Source of the DNA: Tubiluchus corallicola
Lineage: Eukaryota; Priapulida; Priapulimorpha; Priapulimorphida; Tubiluchidae
Direction: 5' to 3'
DNA length: 36,199 bases
Assembly (NCBI GenBank): GCA_030141605.1
Contig: JAQGDQ010001526.1
Location: forward strand, 1 to 36,199
Below the pieces are notes generated by a model, which saw nothing but the letters and a program-made list of their open reading frames with translations, was not told the DNA's origin and searched no databases. Every line of letters begins with the position of its first letter. Within the stretch, counting starts at the first letter, position 1. Both the position numbers and the translations under genes were made by a program. Shown here piece by piece: positions 18,431 through 30,300 of this stretch.

Positions 18431-19862
18431 CCTCTTCTATTCTTAATTTATATTAACGATCTTCCCACATGCAGCAACTTTCGAACCCGAATATTTGCCG
18501 ATGACACTAATTTGTTCATGTCTGACACCAATATAAATAATCTGCAAAAATCTGTTAATGACGAAATGAAAAAAATAGACCTGTGGATGAGGGCAAACCA
18601 GCTATCAATTAACTACAAAAAAACCAAATTTATGATAATCAACAATAAGCAAATTAACAATGCTAATAATCCAAAATTTCATATTATAATAAACAAACAC
18701 AAAATTGAAGAAACAGACAACATCAAATACTTGGGCCTACTCATTGATAATAAATTAACATGGGAACCACATATAAAACACATAACATACAAATTAAGTC
18801 GAATTACTGGAATAATTTTAAAAGTAAGGCACCACGTTGACCAATCTATTCTGAAACTTCTATATAATTCGTTAGTTTTCCCTTATTTACAATATTCCAT
18901 CTTAACATGGGGTACAGCTTTTGCATCAACTCAAAAATTAATACAGACACAACAAAACAAAATAGTAAAATTAATAACTTTTGCTCGCAAATATGATCAT
19001 GCTACACCATCGTTCGTAAAATTAGAAATTTTAAAAGTAAGAGATATTTACAATCTTGAGTTGTTCAAATTTATGTATAAATTCAATGCTGGTTTATTAC
19101 CCGAACTTTTTAGTGAATATTTCACTAATGTTTCTGATATACATTCCTACTCCACAAGAGCTGCTTCTAATGAACAGTATTTTGTAGAGAGATTTTTTAC
19201 CCGACATGGTTTCAATAGCTTAAAATCACGAGAAGTTAAATTATGGAACTCGTTGCCAAAAGATACCTTTGGCGGTAGCTTATTTTCTGCTTCCAAAAAT
19301 ACACAAAATTCTTACTAAATGAATATACCTGTAATACATAACTTGTGAGACTAATAAGCAAGCTATCAAGTGTGTTTTTTTCTTCTCATCTCCTAAGTAA
19401 TTATTGCTCTTTCTTATACTTACTTTTTCTCTTAAATTTTCTATATTACACTTTTTTTTATACTTATTTTATCTCTCCATACAGTCAAAATCCCCTGTCA
19501 ATAAAGCCCCTATTTGAAAATATATATAATAATCATAATTACTTGTATTAATTGTATTGTTTTGTTTAGATTTAGGTGTCATCTAACTTTATTATTTTTT
19601 GTTTTCACTTATACTGTTTTCATTTATACTTTGTTTTCATTTATACTGTTTATTATTATTATTTTTTTCCTATTTGATTTTGTTATCCACAGTCTCACCA
19701 TTTACTTTTAATATACTAATTTAATTATTAGACAGGGCAGGAGACTAGATGACCCTATGGTCCTTCCCTGGCCTGCTCCACTACTATAATTAAGTAATAT
19801 TTAAAAAAAAACTTGTCATGTCAAACAAATGGAGAAAATAAATGTTCTACGTCTATGTCTAT
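18431..19862 (+). mobile_element. 5'-truncated non-LTR retrotransposon (reverse transcriptase C-terminal part)
   Basis: An open frame runs from 18431 to the stop at 19316-19318. It begins PLLFLIYINDLP, then reaches the catalytic box FADD (codons at 18494-18505), the conserved KTKFMI and IKYLGLLID blocks, and LLYNSLVFPYLQYSILTWG, with LWNSLP near the end. This is the palm/thumb and C-terminal part of a CR1/jockey-type reverse transcriptase. The endonuclease and the first RT blocks are missing through 5' truncation. An AT-rich 3' UTR with aataaa near 19834 and a short tctatg-type tail end the insert. Copy 2 joins directly across this point near 25027, giving the empty site. A longer target duplication is not evident. 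The remaining frame is intact, so it is relatively young. Confidence 0.88.
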
Positions 19863-20325
19863 GTAAATGTTTAATGTGAAATAAATGACTTATGAGAGTG
19901 CGATAATGTACCACCAATGGTAGTTGCGTATTAAGAATTAAGCCATGCTTCAAAAAAATGTATAAGACCGCCGCTACCTCGAGATCTTGACCATTACTTG
20001 CACTATAATTATAACGCTCTAATTGAAATGCTAAATGCAAAGTTGAAGCCAATGCAATCACCTCTGCATGCAATATGGTGAGAGCCAAGCTGGCTTTTGC
20101 GATGCTCCACAATTCTAGTACAAACACGATGACCGGCACACACCAATTGAAGAACTTGCCAAGTTGTTCACACTTGCTAGTACACTTTCGGAGGGGAATC
20201 TCTACGTCTGAACATCATCATCATCTTTGGTGCTTTCATTATGTATATGTTGGGCCTGGAGTAGGGCACGAACAGGTTCAGAGCAATTGGTGCGCATGGG
20301 CTAGCCCAAGTAGGACGCGTAGTAC

Positions 20326-20683
20326 ATCGGCTAGCACAAATAGGATGCGTCATGCATGGACTGCCTAAGTAGGACACCAGACATTTGTGAATTGTCAAGG
20401 ACTATCCATCACAATTATAAAGTTACTTTTTTTAAAACAAAAGATAGCTAATCTAGTTTATTTAATGAACTTCAAGCTTTGTAAATGTCACTAAAATACA
20501 ACACGAGCAAAAACATCTAAGCCGAGCAAGTTAGAGGGCAGCTCCGTCTGAGAGGACCCATAATTTCATTAGCCTAGGAGCCCTAAAAGGTCATAATCCA
20601 GCCCTGATTACCAGTTGTATCTTTGGTGCCCGGATCAAGTCGGTACTGATGTCGTTTGCAACAGTCATAAAGGGAAGCCGTGG
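20326..20683. other. Junction between duplication copies
   Basis: Non-coding. It contains tagcccaagtaggac-type words (20287-20380) and AT-rich sequence before the copy 2 minisatellite. No gene is supported. Confidence 0.45.
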
Positions 20684-20808
20684 AAATACATGTTGACAGT
20701 CGTGTACAAATACGTGTTTACGGTCGTGCACAAATACGTGTTGACAGTCGTGTACAGCTACGTGCTGACAGTCGAGTACAGATACATGTTGACAGTCGTG
20801 TACAGATT
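20684..20808. repeat. 24-bp minisatellite, about 5 units (start of copy 2)
   Basis: Same unit as at 11368 with more substitutions (tgtttacggt, tacagctacg, tacagataca). It leads into gatttgttaattgatacttg as in copy 1. Confidence 0.9.
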
Positions 20809-22304
20809 TGTTAATTGATACTTGTGAATGGTCATTAACTATGAAAAGTCAAAGGAAAATGTATATACCCTATGATGCGTTTGAAAAACATTGATGGATC
20901 GTTGCTTAACAAAAGCGTCTGTAGCTTTTACTTGATAAATGAGTCTGGTTTGGCTTCAAGTTTTAGTTCATGGTTTTTAACACGTTCATTTTTGGATATT
21001 GTAGTAGTAGTTAAAACAAGAAGTGTGTAATACGCTTTTAATCTGTATAGCTTGAGATGTACCATCTCTGTTGACAACATCGAAACATGTTTTAATATAC
21101 TAATGCCACTGCTTTCTCAAGTCGTCAAATCCAAGCTGTTTTGCAACGTTTGCAAATGGCTACTGTAGATGGCAGCAGCATTGTAGTGAACAGTGAATCT
21201 ATACATGCAGTTTTGTTATAATCTCTTCCATTTGTAAACATAATTTAAACTCTCTGTTAAAGTAAGTGAACCACAGACGTTACAACTGCATCTGGGTTCT
21301 TGTAAAATCCGATGTTTAAATCTGGAAATTCATATTTTATGTTAATTAATTAGAACTTGGTCATAGTAAAAATAAATTGTTATTGTGCATACAAAAAATT
21401 TCGGTTCTTTTTTTCTGTTTGAAAATCGAAATTGAAACCCAAAGACTTAATTACTTATTTTGTTTACAATTTTGTCATGAAGGACTTATGATTTTAATTT
21501 TATCCCTAGTGGCAGCTTGTGTATAGGTACTGTGGAACTGCAGCACCCCCTATTTTCACTGAATATTATGGACAATATTCAATATAATAAGTCTCTTTTC
21601 TTTAGTTGTTTCTTTATACTTGTATGTATTCAGAACATGTGAGGGTAGTACTGTTTGCTTCACAGACCAGCACAGTGGTGTTTCTGTCACGCACACGTGT
21701 CTGAGCCCAAGTAGAGAAAGTACTGTCCCTCACACAGTTTGTTGTCAGTCATCTCGTGCTTGAAAAGTCGTGTACTGACATATTCTTGAACAGTGACAAT
21801 TTAGGCTATTCGTAAGCAAAAATTTTTTTGTTTACGATTTTATCAAGTTGATGTATAAACTTTCTTATGTTTGTTTGTTTAAAATACAAATTACAACATA
21901 AAATCTACATACGTTTGTTTTGTTTTACCCAGTATTAGAACAACTAAAAATTTTCTGAAGCAGCCCCCCCACTAAGTTTAGCAAGCCGGCATTGTTCCCA
22001 TGGTTCATTCCGACAATGCGTTACAGAAACAACAAAATGTATTACACACAGCACTGACATATAACACTTTTATGACATCACATTCTATGTCAGAAATTAT
22101 TTATTTATTGAACGAGTTAAAAAAACATTTTATGTTAAACAAAATTTGAACACATAAGTATAAAAATACATCAAACTGTAATAAAAGTTTTCAAGAAAAG
22201 GAAAGGATGAAATTAAAACTTTTATTTTCCTTCCCTTTTTAGTTGTCATGCTAGCCAAATCTAATTTTTAATACGAATATAATACAGTGTATAGACAATT
22301 TTCG

Positions 22305-23075
22305 GTTTAGATAAATTAGAACAGGTTATATTATCAAATACAGTTTCGCATAAAGGCAGTTAAGAATAACAAAAATGACAAAGTGAAAAGAAAACAAAAT
22401 GTCTACTTATCAGTTAACCCTTCCCATGAGAGGACAAGGACATGGGAGAGGAGTCCGCGGACGTAGCTCACTCCAGTCAGTCACAGCAACACATCAACGA
22501 CTTCAAGTCTATGGCCATAACAATCAACGGTGATGACGCCGGCTGCAGCACCAATCAAGCATGAACTAAGGAATGGCTCACAAGTCTCTGTGGTTGACTC
22601 AGGATACGTCCACAATCCACAACGTCTGGACACTGGTGGCTAGTCACGCATTTCCATGTAGTTTAGAATAAGACACATCGTAGAGAGTTCCAACATCTCA
22701 TCAGTGTGAATAAAGCTCCATCCACAACATCAAAACTGAAGTAGTTTGGTATCACCACTGATAGTCTCTTTATGTTAGATCAGTCAAATAGGAGATGTGC
22801 ACAAGCTTAGTGCTTCAGACTCTTATAACCAAGTTTAGGATTTTAACCATTTTCGTAAAGTAAAGTTGAAGTTAAAAGTTAAAGCATTTTTGGCTGCTTT
22901 CAGATTCAGCAGTTACACTGTACTCTCCTGGATATCTGTGTCATGCACTTTCCAAGATCATGTTATGCATGGATAGGTTATAGTATATTATGGAAGGAGG
23001 GGTGATGGGTAGGAAGCCCTTCCCACAGACTATACTACAGCAATATCTAGTTTAGCTATGTGTAAGAACCTTACA
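22305..23075. other. Copy 2-specific segment replacing the zinc-finger region
   Basis: About 770 bp with no match to copy 1. The part at 22420-22740 is GC-richer than its surroundings and may be an interspersed-repeat fragment. No ORF or zinc-finger remnant was seen. Confidence 0.5.
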
Positions 23076-23696
23076 CCTACGTAATTTGTTATTCTTTATG
23101 TAATTGTCATTAAATCTCGTCCTTTAGTCAGTCCGTTCAGGTTTTTTCAGTTCGTTTAAATTTTAGTTATGCGGATTTTACTGTGTAACTATGCAACAGG
23201 TTTTAACTTTAAGAACTCAATCTAGAAACTTTGTCTCTACTGATAATCAAGCAAATTGCACTAATAAGCATCATGCAGGCAGCAACAAATTAACCATTAG
23301 GCTAAATGAGGCTATCGAGTCAAGCCCTAATTTATAATAGGGCCCCAAATTCCTGAGACTGATGACCAATCAAACAGAGATTATGCAATTTAGTAAACGG
23401 GATAGCAAAATGTGAAACCATTATAAAACTATAAATCAAGCCAAAAAGAAGAATAAAAAATACATTAATAATAGAAAAGCGCAAACTGGAACTAGATTTT
23501 AACAAAAACTAGAACTTATCAAAATAAATAAGGTTGCACCGGAAAAGATTGCAGGGAAATGTACAAGATTTTACCTAACACTTAAGAACTAAAAAAGAAC
23601 TCAACAGGTAAACAATTAATCAAAGTTTACATAACGAAACACCGCAGCAGTAGGCGATATAAGAATAAAACACAACTCGCACATTTTGCACCGTTT

Positions 23697-24605
23697 GTTG
23701 GGAGCCGTTTGGACCACTGCGCCAAGTAGACCACTTGATGCGCTAAAAGTAGTGTCCTACATGGGCAGCCCAAGTAGGACACTAGCGATTTTTGTCGAGA
23801 AACTTGCTCTGGCAAAACTTGTTTCCAGTTTATATTACCATTGTTTATAAGTATTGTTATGACATAATAAAGCATAAAACAAAATTTCTTTTAGAAATGG
23901 ATATTCCTTGGCAATTTACAAATGCATTTCTTACAATAATTTCATCATTATGATTAACTCCATTAATATATCATAACATTAAAACTAGTATCTAATGCTT
24001 TAAAGAGAGAAATTCTGCACACAGTTATTACAGAAATAATTGCAAATTTAAAAATGAGACAGATGCTGCTAAGCCTTCACAACACCAAAAAGTAATTTTT
24101 GACATTTAAGAAAAGCAAGGATAATTAGTTTTAATATTATCAGTAGTATTGTAACATGTAGGGCACTGTCCTACATGGCTTGCTAGCCCATGTAGGACAC
24201 ATAGATCGCTAGAACATTTACTTATAAGAAAACAGTTATTTGCCCAAGAGGTAGTGAAACGGATCACCTGTTTGTGAAGTGAGACAAAATCAAAAATGAT
24301 ATACCTTAAACAAATGTTGAATTCGCAAAAAAGTGGGGTTTTTTCACTTCAACAACATTAATATCGAAACCAAATTTAATATTGTCCCTTCTACCAGCTC
24401 AGAATAAAATTCTTTTATTTTATTAGATGTATAATAAATTATTCAACGTGTATTAACGTTTTTAATTATTATTATTACATAAACAAGCACAACGGACGGT
24501 GTCAGTACACTTAACGACTGAATTCACGACCTGTCTCTAGTGTCCTACTTGGGCAGCCCAAGTAGACCGCGGTCTACTTGGCGCAGTGGTCCAAACGGCT
24601 CCCAA
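23697..24605. mobile_element. 909-bp TIR element in copy 2
   Basis: Perfect terminal inverted repeats of at least 35 bp begin ttgggagccgtttggaccac at 23698 and close at 24605. The flanks share caccgttt (23689-23696 and 24606-24613), an 8-bp duplication, or 7 bp if the terminal g/c pair belongs to the element. Copy 1 shows the uninterrupted site near 18047. The 7-8 bp duplication suggests a hAT- or P-like superfamily, but the family is not recognised. Inside are repeated quasi-palindromes such as gtcctacttgggcagccc followed by its complement. No transposase. Confidence 0.85.
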
Positions 24606-25460
24606 CACCGTTTACAAAAAGGGAAACTACAATATGGGAAATCAGAAGCATGAGAATGCGACACATAGATTAAACCCACCAGGACCACTACAAACATCGA
24701 GGGATCGTCACACAAATTTCAAAAACAGAAACAGGTAGAATGCTCTCACCATAGCGCTTTCACCGCTTCTTTCATTACATCATTCCATTCTGAAGCACTA
24801 AATTTTTTTATCATACGATTCACTTCAAATTTTCAGTTTATTTTCATTACTTTTTTTCTTTCACTGTGTGGGACAATCGAACAAGCCCTGCTTTTCGATC
24901 GCCCGCAACACATTTACATTTGTATATAGGTGAACAGTGTGTGAGGCTTTTTTTGTGCAGAAACAATAAAAACTTATTTGTATTATGTTCATTGTAGGCC
25001 TTTTCATTATATATTTTACAAGAAATTATTGTAAATGTTTAATGTGAAATAAGTGACTTATGTGAGTGCGATAAGGTATCACCAATGATAATTGCATATT
25101 AAGACTTAAGCAAGCCATGCTTCAAAAAAATGTAGAAGACTGCTGCTACCTTGAGATCTTGAACATAACTTGCACTATAATTATAACGCTCTAATTGAAA
25201 TGCTAAATACAAGGTTGAAGCCAATCCAATCACCTCTGCATGCAGTATGGTGAGAGCCAAGCTGGCTTTTGCGATGCACCACTTGAAGAACTTGCCAAGT
25301 CGTTCACACTTGTTAGTTCACTATCAGAGTGGAATCTCTACGTCTGAACATCATCATCATCTTAGGTGCTTCCGTTATTCAACTGTTGGGCATGGTGTAA
25401 GGCACTAACAGAAGTAGAGCAATTGGGTGCACATAGGTTAGCCCAAGTAGGACGCATACT

Positions 25461-26701
25461 GCATATTACTTTATTAGCTTTATTAGCAACATTACATATA
25501 AATGCTCGAAAATAAAAATAAAATTACTTGAATAATCAAAAATAAAGAGAAGAAGATTGAAAAACGACCAAATCACAAAACGATCGGGAATGGAAGTTGA
25601 AATAAATAAACAGAGTAATAAGAAAATAGCTCACCGATTTTCTGCTTTATCACGCAGGGTGAAAAAAACAGAACACGAAAAGAAGTAAAAACGACAGGGA
25701 AATGTATAACCATAACGGAACAAAAACCTTGTATGATTTAGAAGAATGAGATTAATATCAGATCAAAAACTATTTAAATTTTGAGTGTGAAATTTGTTAC
25801 AATAAAAATGACAGCAGAGATACATTTAAATGAAAATATTGGCAATAGAGCTGAATGTAAAAGAATAAAGTTAGATAAACAAGTAAACTGTATCACCTTT
25901 TACTGTACATTACTCTACATAACTTTACTGATACGTTTTACTGTATCTAAAATTCTAGTAATATTTTCTCTTCTGCCATTTAGCAGCATTTAAAAAAAGT
26001 TTAAAAACACAATATTTGTTAAATTGAAGTTCTTGCTGTTGAATTTTTCCAGCTTTCCATACGAATGTGAGTTTTATTAGCCAATGGTGTCACAGTGCGA
26101 AAATTGTACTAATTGTTTCTGACAAAATTTTCCCACAAACGAGCACTTTTGTGGGAAGAAAACTGTGGACAATCTTAATAAAGCATTTATTTGATGACAC
26201 GCAACCATATGACTGCTCTTTATTGGTCTGACCTCATTTTGTCAAATTTAATAAAAATCTGAGTTTGACAAAGTTGATAAAACAGCAACAGCTGGAGACA
26301 CGCAAAATTCAGACGAACTGATGCTGACAAATTTTGCATCGTTTGAATTCCATACAAACTGGTAAGAAACGATCTTCTCCAAGATCTGTTTTCTGTTTGG
26401 AAGCCCCTGTTTGTTTTATAACATTCGTAGTTACAGCAAAATTCCCAATGACAGTACTGTCTCATTTAGGTTCCATTTCCTGTTAGCAAAGCATTTTTGC
26501 ATTGTCTTTTTCAAACTCACAAGAGCTTGGTATCTTTACACAGCTTTTAGACTGCAGCGTGAGATGTTGGAATAATAGAATTTTGTTTATTGTCATGCAA
26601 AACAATTTGCTTTGTTCTGCCTTTCGAATTCTTCGCTTTTAAAGAATGTTTATTAAAGAATCTTTTAAAAAATTTATTCCTGACTTACTTTTTCCATTCG
26701 A
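25461..26701. other. Intergenic region and upstream region of the LRR/tectonin gene
   Basis: AT-rich, with no supported gene. An inverted pair ttcccacaaa / tttgtgggaa (26130-26139, 26148-26157) can form a 10-bp hairpin. The promoter of the downstream gene should lie here or in an upstream non-coding exon, but no clear TATA element could be assigned. Confidence 0.45.
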
Positions 26702-27338
26702 ATGATGGGTCTTTACATGGAGAGCGTCATGGTGTTGTTTTTTATTATTTGCGCTTTATTTAAACCAGCCTTATGCAGGAACTGGGAGTCAATGATAAAC
26801 GATGAAGTCAATCAGATTTCACCTTGCGTATTTGCAAATACCCGAAGTCCTTTTTCTGAAATGCCCAAGAACTGCGATTCTGTCTTGTGCTGGGATTTGA
26901 CGAAACAGGAATTAGCTACCTTTTCCGCTTCACGTGTGAAAATCCCCATAAAACAAATTCGTGTTGCTCGATATGCAGATACAGAATTACCAGAGAATTT
27001 TCTGGCTGGTATTGATGTCAAATTTCTAATCATCGAAAAGACGCAAGTGGAACATTTAACAAAAGGATGTATTCATGACGATTTCCGTCATCTTAGGATT
27101 ATAGAGATTAAGAACAACGCCAGGCTGAAATTTATACATCCCAAAGCATTTAGCAGACTTTCTGCTCTTACAAGCATTCATATTAAGAAAAATCCAAATT
27201 TGGCTGCAATAGATCTTGACTTGACTGCCTCACCAAAATTGACATCATTTATTATAGCAGAATGTACAAGTCTAGAAAGACTCACACCAACCTTCAGTTC
27301 ACACATAAAGCTTGGACATCCATATATTAGATTATATA
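26702..27338 (+). CDS. LRR/tectonin gene exon 1 (signal peptide, LRR)
   Basis: The exon opens with ATGATG. Later in-frame Met codons at 26717 and 26729 would still keep the signal core VMVLFFIICALF. It ends before gtaagt at 27339 in phase 1. The leucine-rich part includes FRHLRIIEIKNNARLKFI, then SALTSIHIKKNPNLAAI. The frame stays open only a few codons past the donor (TGA 27347-27349), which could give a short LRR-only isoform if the intron is retained. Confidence 0.85.
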
Positions 27339-30300
27339 GTAAGTATTGATTAAAGGCAAGTTCGGAGTAGCATTAGCAATCTTGAAAATATAATTTTGTC
27401 GTAAATAATTAACTAACAGTTACTATAGTTCTTAATAAATAATTAAAGAGAAATCAATTTCATTTTCTGGGTTTATTTAATTTACTGTAGATTCGACATT
27501 ACATTTTGGTGCTATATAAGTTATAAAGGTTTAGTAAGTAATTATTTTGCATCTCTCATTAAATTATCACAAAATGGGTTAGTAAGTTTAAAGCATCAGT
27601 TATTTGGTAAATGTTCGAACAAAGTACAGTATGCCTGCTGTTTTTTTAAAAAATCTAAATACGTAGAAGCCTCCATGAAAAATATGAGCAAATGAATTGT
27701 GTACAATGTGCACCAACTTGAACCAATTTATATACCGATTTTGTGCATTGATGATACCAAGAGGTGAACGGTGGCCGCTCAAATTTAGCGTCATTTCTAA
27801 ATGGCAACATATGTCCTTTTTTGAAAGAAATTGTTTGTTGCAAATTCTTTTACTACGAAAATATTAGTAAGAATCTACTGCTTTACTGTCATTTCATGTT
27901 TATTGTTGTTATACGCCAATCGAACAGCATCCAGTGTGAGAGTCATTTCCATCGGGTTTACAATCTGGCTCCTATTAGCCAACAATGGCCATTTCATTGC
28001 TATTAAAACCGACAATTTTGGTGTCTAAATATACGTTTTCAAGATTAAGCAATCCACACCTAGCGATTAAAAGCTCGTACAACACCCAAAAATTTTGGAT
28101 TCCCTGGTGGCTGATAATGCAGCTGCTCAATCATGTAATATATATTCTGTAGTACATATACCGTCTAATGTACATATGACGGTGTCTTTCGGTGTATGGA
28201 TATTGGTTTTCAAGGTGGAGGAATTCATTTGCACTAAGCAAATGTTCAGACAGTTGAACAGACACACAGATAGCACTAATCGCATCTTTAAGCCACTGTT
28301 TTGTTGGTGGTAATATTGCTTCTATTAGCAGGTTGCCACACACTCGAAGCTGCAAAAGTGATGGTAACACAGTATTTTGTATTGGGAATATATCTCGTAT
28401 GTACATCCACACACTGTAGAGTTTGTTAGCTTGGAAAGAAGTCAGCATTGAAAAACAATCCAAACAGATCTTATGAATCCTTGTTTATTACGTTGTGTCT
28501 ACAGCAGTCAGAGATACCATTAATTCTGAAATTTCCTCTCACAGTCACGACCACATTAGGACAGAACTGGGGAACTCGTTTGAATACTTTCTGCTATAAG
28601 CTAATTGCTAAAGCTCAAAACACCTTGTGAGTTTGATGCTTAATGCTGTAGTGTCCAATATGGTTGGCAAGTCTGCTCCGTGGATTTCTTTCTTCACTAG
28701 TTAACTTATTTGCTAACTTTGTTAGTTTTTGGTAAAACTAGTGAAGTGAACAATACCTGTACCCCAACAGTATTCAGCCTACATCAAGTTTAATGTGTTC
28801 TAACAGTGCTCAAATATAAGATTAGATCTTTTATCATAGTTGATATTATTCAATATTTTAAGTTTCGTATTACTACTGCAAACTGCGCAAAGTAAAACCT
28901 CGAATATAAAAAAGTAAATGTCAGAAAATGCATCCAGGTAGGTTTTCCTTGAATCTTTTGTCTGTGAACAAATCTTTAGCTGTTTCACGAATTGATATGC
29001 ATTTGCATGCTTACCGTGAGTTGATACTACTACTTTATCATGAAATTCCACAGTGGCAAAAAATAAAAAGCTTAGCCAGATTAACCAAAATAAGTCCTAC
29101 TTTCCTAGAATATTGTTAGTAGTATAGACGCATCATCTTCTGACATATATACGGATATCTCTCCTGTGTTTAGCATGCGAAATTGCCTTGGACCTGTCAT
29201 GAACGTATTCAGTACAAAAGACGTGTTACCTGTCAGCCTTTTCAACATGTAATCATGTATGTTCAAAAACACCTTTTTCTCTGCAGTCTTTGACTGTGAG
29301 TTTTTAGAGAGTCCTTGGAGTTCTAAACATATCTACAAAACCAGATCTTCTTCTTCTTCTTCCCAGCTTTTCCCTATGCGGGGTCGCCATTGCGAATGAG
29401 TCTTCTCCATGCATTCTTGTTGTTGACCATCTCTTCATTTATGTTCTTCTCTCTAAGGTCTCTATTAATACATTCAATCCATATCCACTTGGGTCGTCCT
29501 CTTCTTCTATTTCCATCCATCTCAACATACTCATCTCCACCACATCCATTTTCTTCTCTTTGGTCTTCTTTAGAGAAGCTGCTTCCAGCCCATAGATTAG
29601 AGTGGGACTGACCACTGCTTTGTGCACTTTACCTTTAAGTCTCACCGACTCATTCATAGAAGGTTTTGTCGCAGTTTTTACAGGCGGATGCCATTCCTGA
29701 CCCTAACCCTCCCTATTTATCCGGGCTTGGCACCGACACTGAGTTGGGCTGGCTTGCCCCCCCCCCTAGTGGCAAGGTTATATCTACAATACCAGATCCC
29801 ACAAGTAAATTGGTGTTAGCTTGGAGTCTAAACACACTTGTTACAGGGCTACTCTATGCATAGTACAAGATCAGATTTAGTGTCATTCCCGAGTTTTCCA
29901 TTCTGGTACAAAGAATTGAAAAATAGAATGGATTTCATACTGAAAAAACGTATTTTGGTGAGTAGATCACCGTTCAGCACCTGCTAGAACATTGACGCCA
30001 TGAAAAATTAACAATTATTGTTCTTTGCTGATACATTTTGTTCACTTTTTGCAAATTTTCAGGAAATGGTTTAATCTGTGATTGCAATTTACTGTGGCTA
30101 TGCGAGGGTAAATTCAGATCAGTTTACTTAGACTGCACGCTGCCTGTCCCCAAAATCAATGCCTCATTAAAAGATATTACGACTACATGCATGGATGCAA
30201 CACTACCACCAGTAGCAGGTAAGTAAGTAAAAGTAAAGATATTATCTCTACACCAAGAACTTGAGGACCTGGCATCACCTGTGGTAAAAAAAATGATAAT

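Larger units (their letters stand above)
11368..20325. repeat. Tandem segmental duplication, copy 1
   Basis: Two blocks are shared with copy 2 in the same order and orientation. Block A runs from about 11368 to 13345 (matching 20684-22304) and block B from about 16452 to 20325 (matching 23076-25460). Copy 1 has extra material: about 280 bp near 13040-13318, the zinc-finger segment 13346-16451, a Mutator-like element (16927-17856) and a non-LTR fragment (18431-19862). Identity looks high by eye, with scattered substitutions and small indels. Confidence 0.88.
20684..25460. repeat. Tandem segmental duplication, copy 2
   Basis: Block A (20684-22304) and block B (23076-25460) repeat the blocks of copy 1 in the same order. 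The zinc-finger segment is replaced by about 770 bp of unrelated sequence. Copy 2 lacks the Mutator-like and non-LTR insertions and carries its own 909-bp TIR element. Confidence 0.88.

Noticed and set aside
25781-25993. 70-codon ORF in the intergenic region
   Set aside because: AT-rich with no recognisable motif and no supporting splice or regulatory context.
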